NCBI GenBank assembly: GCA_031279615.1
Contig: JAITIE010000149.1
Coordinates: forward strand, 1-5,579
Length of the DNA: 5,579 nt
Reading direction: 5' to 3'
Source: Candidatus Margulisiibacteriota bacterium
GTDB taxonomy: Bacteria > Margulisbacteria > Termititenacia > Termititenacales > Termititenacaceae
Shown here: in pieces, positions 4,937 through 5,579 of the stretch
Layout of the letters: each line of letters starts with the position of its first letter
Position numbering within the stretch: the stretch's first letter is position 1
Notes under the pieces: generated by a model
Database searches by the model: none
Seen by the model: the letters and a program-made list of their open reading frames with translations, nothing else
What the model was told of the DNA's origin: nothing
Position numbers and translations under genes: made by a program

Positions 4937-5579
4937 TCACAGCAGTACCCGCGCCGCGATAGCCACCGCCGCGGTTTCGGCACGCAGGATACGACCGCCC
5001 AGTGAAAAAGCCAGCGCATTGACCGCCAGATAATTTAATTCAGCAGGCGAAAAACCGGACTCCGGTCCGCTGACCAGCGCGGAATCGTCCGCAAAATCCG
5101 GCCATCTTTTCTCCGCCGCCGGATGCGCGTAATAAATATTTTGCAGACGTTCAGCCAAAACGGTCAATTCGATTTTCTCTATTTCCGGCAAATGATTGCG
5201 CCGCGACTGGCAGACCGCCGACGCAATAATTTTTTGCCAGCGCTCAAATTTATTATTTGCGAAACGCAGCGGCGAGTTTTCTGATTCGTACAGCCAGAAT
5301 TTGTAGACACCTATCTCCGTCGCTTTTTGCAAAACATAAGTCATTTTGTCATTTTTCAGCAGTGGCAAAACCAGGTGCAGTTTTTTTACCGGCTCGTTAT
5401 TTTCCGCGTACTCTCTCTGTAATCTTGCGGTCAGAAATTGCTTTTCTATGCTTTCTATTTGATACACGCCGACGCGCTGTTCCTGCACGGACTCAAAAAA
5501 ATCTCCGGCCTGCAGACGTAAAACTCTGGTCAAATATTCAAAATCCTCACCGCCCACCCGCGGCGCGAGCTCCAGCGGC
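4937..5579 (-). CDS. rsmE: 16S rRNA m3U1498 methyltransferase RsmE (N-terminus outside window)
   Basis: RsmE is a SPOUT-class methyltransferase that makes m3U1498 in 16S rRNA of the small ribosomal subunit. The frame stays open to the right edge, reading ELAPRVGG before the GTG at 5557, so that GTG is an internal valine and the true start lies beyond the window. Visible are the end of the PUA-like RNA-binding domain (YLTRVLRLQAGD) and then the SPOUT domain. That domain carries LPLLKNDKMTYVLQKATEIGV, ERWQKIIASAVCQSRRNHLPEI, VSGPESGFSPAEL (usually GPEGG, here GPESG) and LGGRILRAETAAVA near the C-terminus, which forms the SAM-binding knot. About 213 residues of the usual 240 or so are present. 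The gene is convergent with the radical SAM gene, with 10 bp between stop codons and no good terminator hairpin in between. Confidence 0.94.
   Translation of the reverse strand, partial: PLELAPRVGGEDFEYLTRVLRLQAGDFFESVQEQRVGVYQIESIEKQFLTARLQREYAENNEPVKKLHLVLPLLKNDKMTYVLQKATEIGVYKFWLYESENSPLRFANNKFERWQKIIASAVCQSRRNHLPEIEKIELTVLAERLQNIYYAHPAAEKRWPDFADDSALVSGPESGFSPAELNYLAVNALAFSLGGRILRAETAAVAIAARVLL

Noticed and set aside
5555..5557. GTG at 5557 as the start of rsmE
   Set aside because: The frame continues to the window edge with family-like residues, and starting here would remove most of the PUA-like RNA-binding domain.

Overview
The window looks like ordinary bacterial chromosome. Genes are tightly packed, start on ATG and have moderate GC, and the few gaps are strongly A/T-rich. 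It holds the 3' end of a leucine-biosynthesis gene, two RNA-modification genes with clear bacterial orthologues (mtaB, rsmE), a LacI-type repressor, a radical SAM enzyme and two proteins of uncertain role. Nothing in it is plasmid-, phage- or transposon-like. The lineage cannot be fixed from the sequence. An uncultured or candidate-phylum bacterium is a guess based on the divergent accessory genes.

Left block, plus strand, 1-1956: the tail of leuA (2-isopropylmalate synthase), a small protein built like the acetyl-CoA carboxylase biotin carrier (AccB/BCCP), and mtaB (tRNA ms2t6A methylthiotransferase). The three genes abut exactly, each stop codon followed at once by the next ATG, so they are very likely cotranscribed and translationally coupled. 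The BCCP-like protein keeps the fold signature of the biotinyl domain but has glycine where the biotinylated lysine should be.

Middle block, 1844-4926: a LacI-family repressor gene on the minus strand overlaps the 3' end of mtaB tail to tail by 57 bp, and its probable Rho-independent terminator lies inside the mtaB coding sequence. An A/T-rich spacer with helically phased A-tracts separates it from a divergent plus-strand pair: an unrecognised 171-residue protein and a 446-residue radical SAM protein with extra C-terminal cysteines resembling a SPASM-type domain. A 27-codon reading frame precedes the 171-residue gene and overlaps an internal start candidate as TAATG. The two spacers of this block share a 9-bp A-rich motif. 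The simplest reading is a LacI-controlled two-gene unit of unknown chemistry. This is the least explained part of the window.

Right block, minus strand, 4937-5579: most of rsmE (16S rRNA m3U1498 methyltransferase), convergent with the radical SAM gene and 10 bp from it; its N-terminus lies outside the window. mtaB and rsmE are neighbours in some bacteria (B. subtilis yqeU-yqeV), so the middle block may be an insertion, possibly with a rearrangement, between two core genes.
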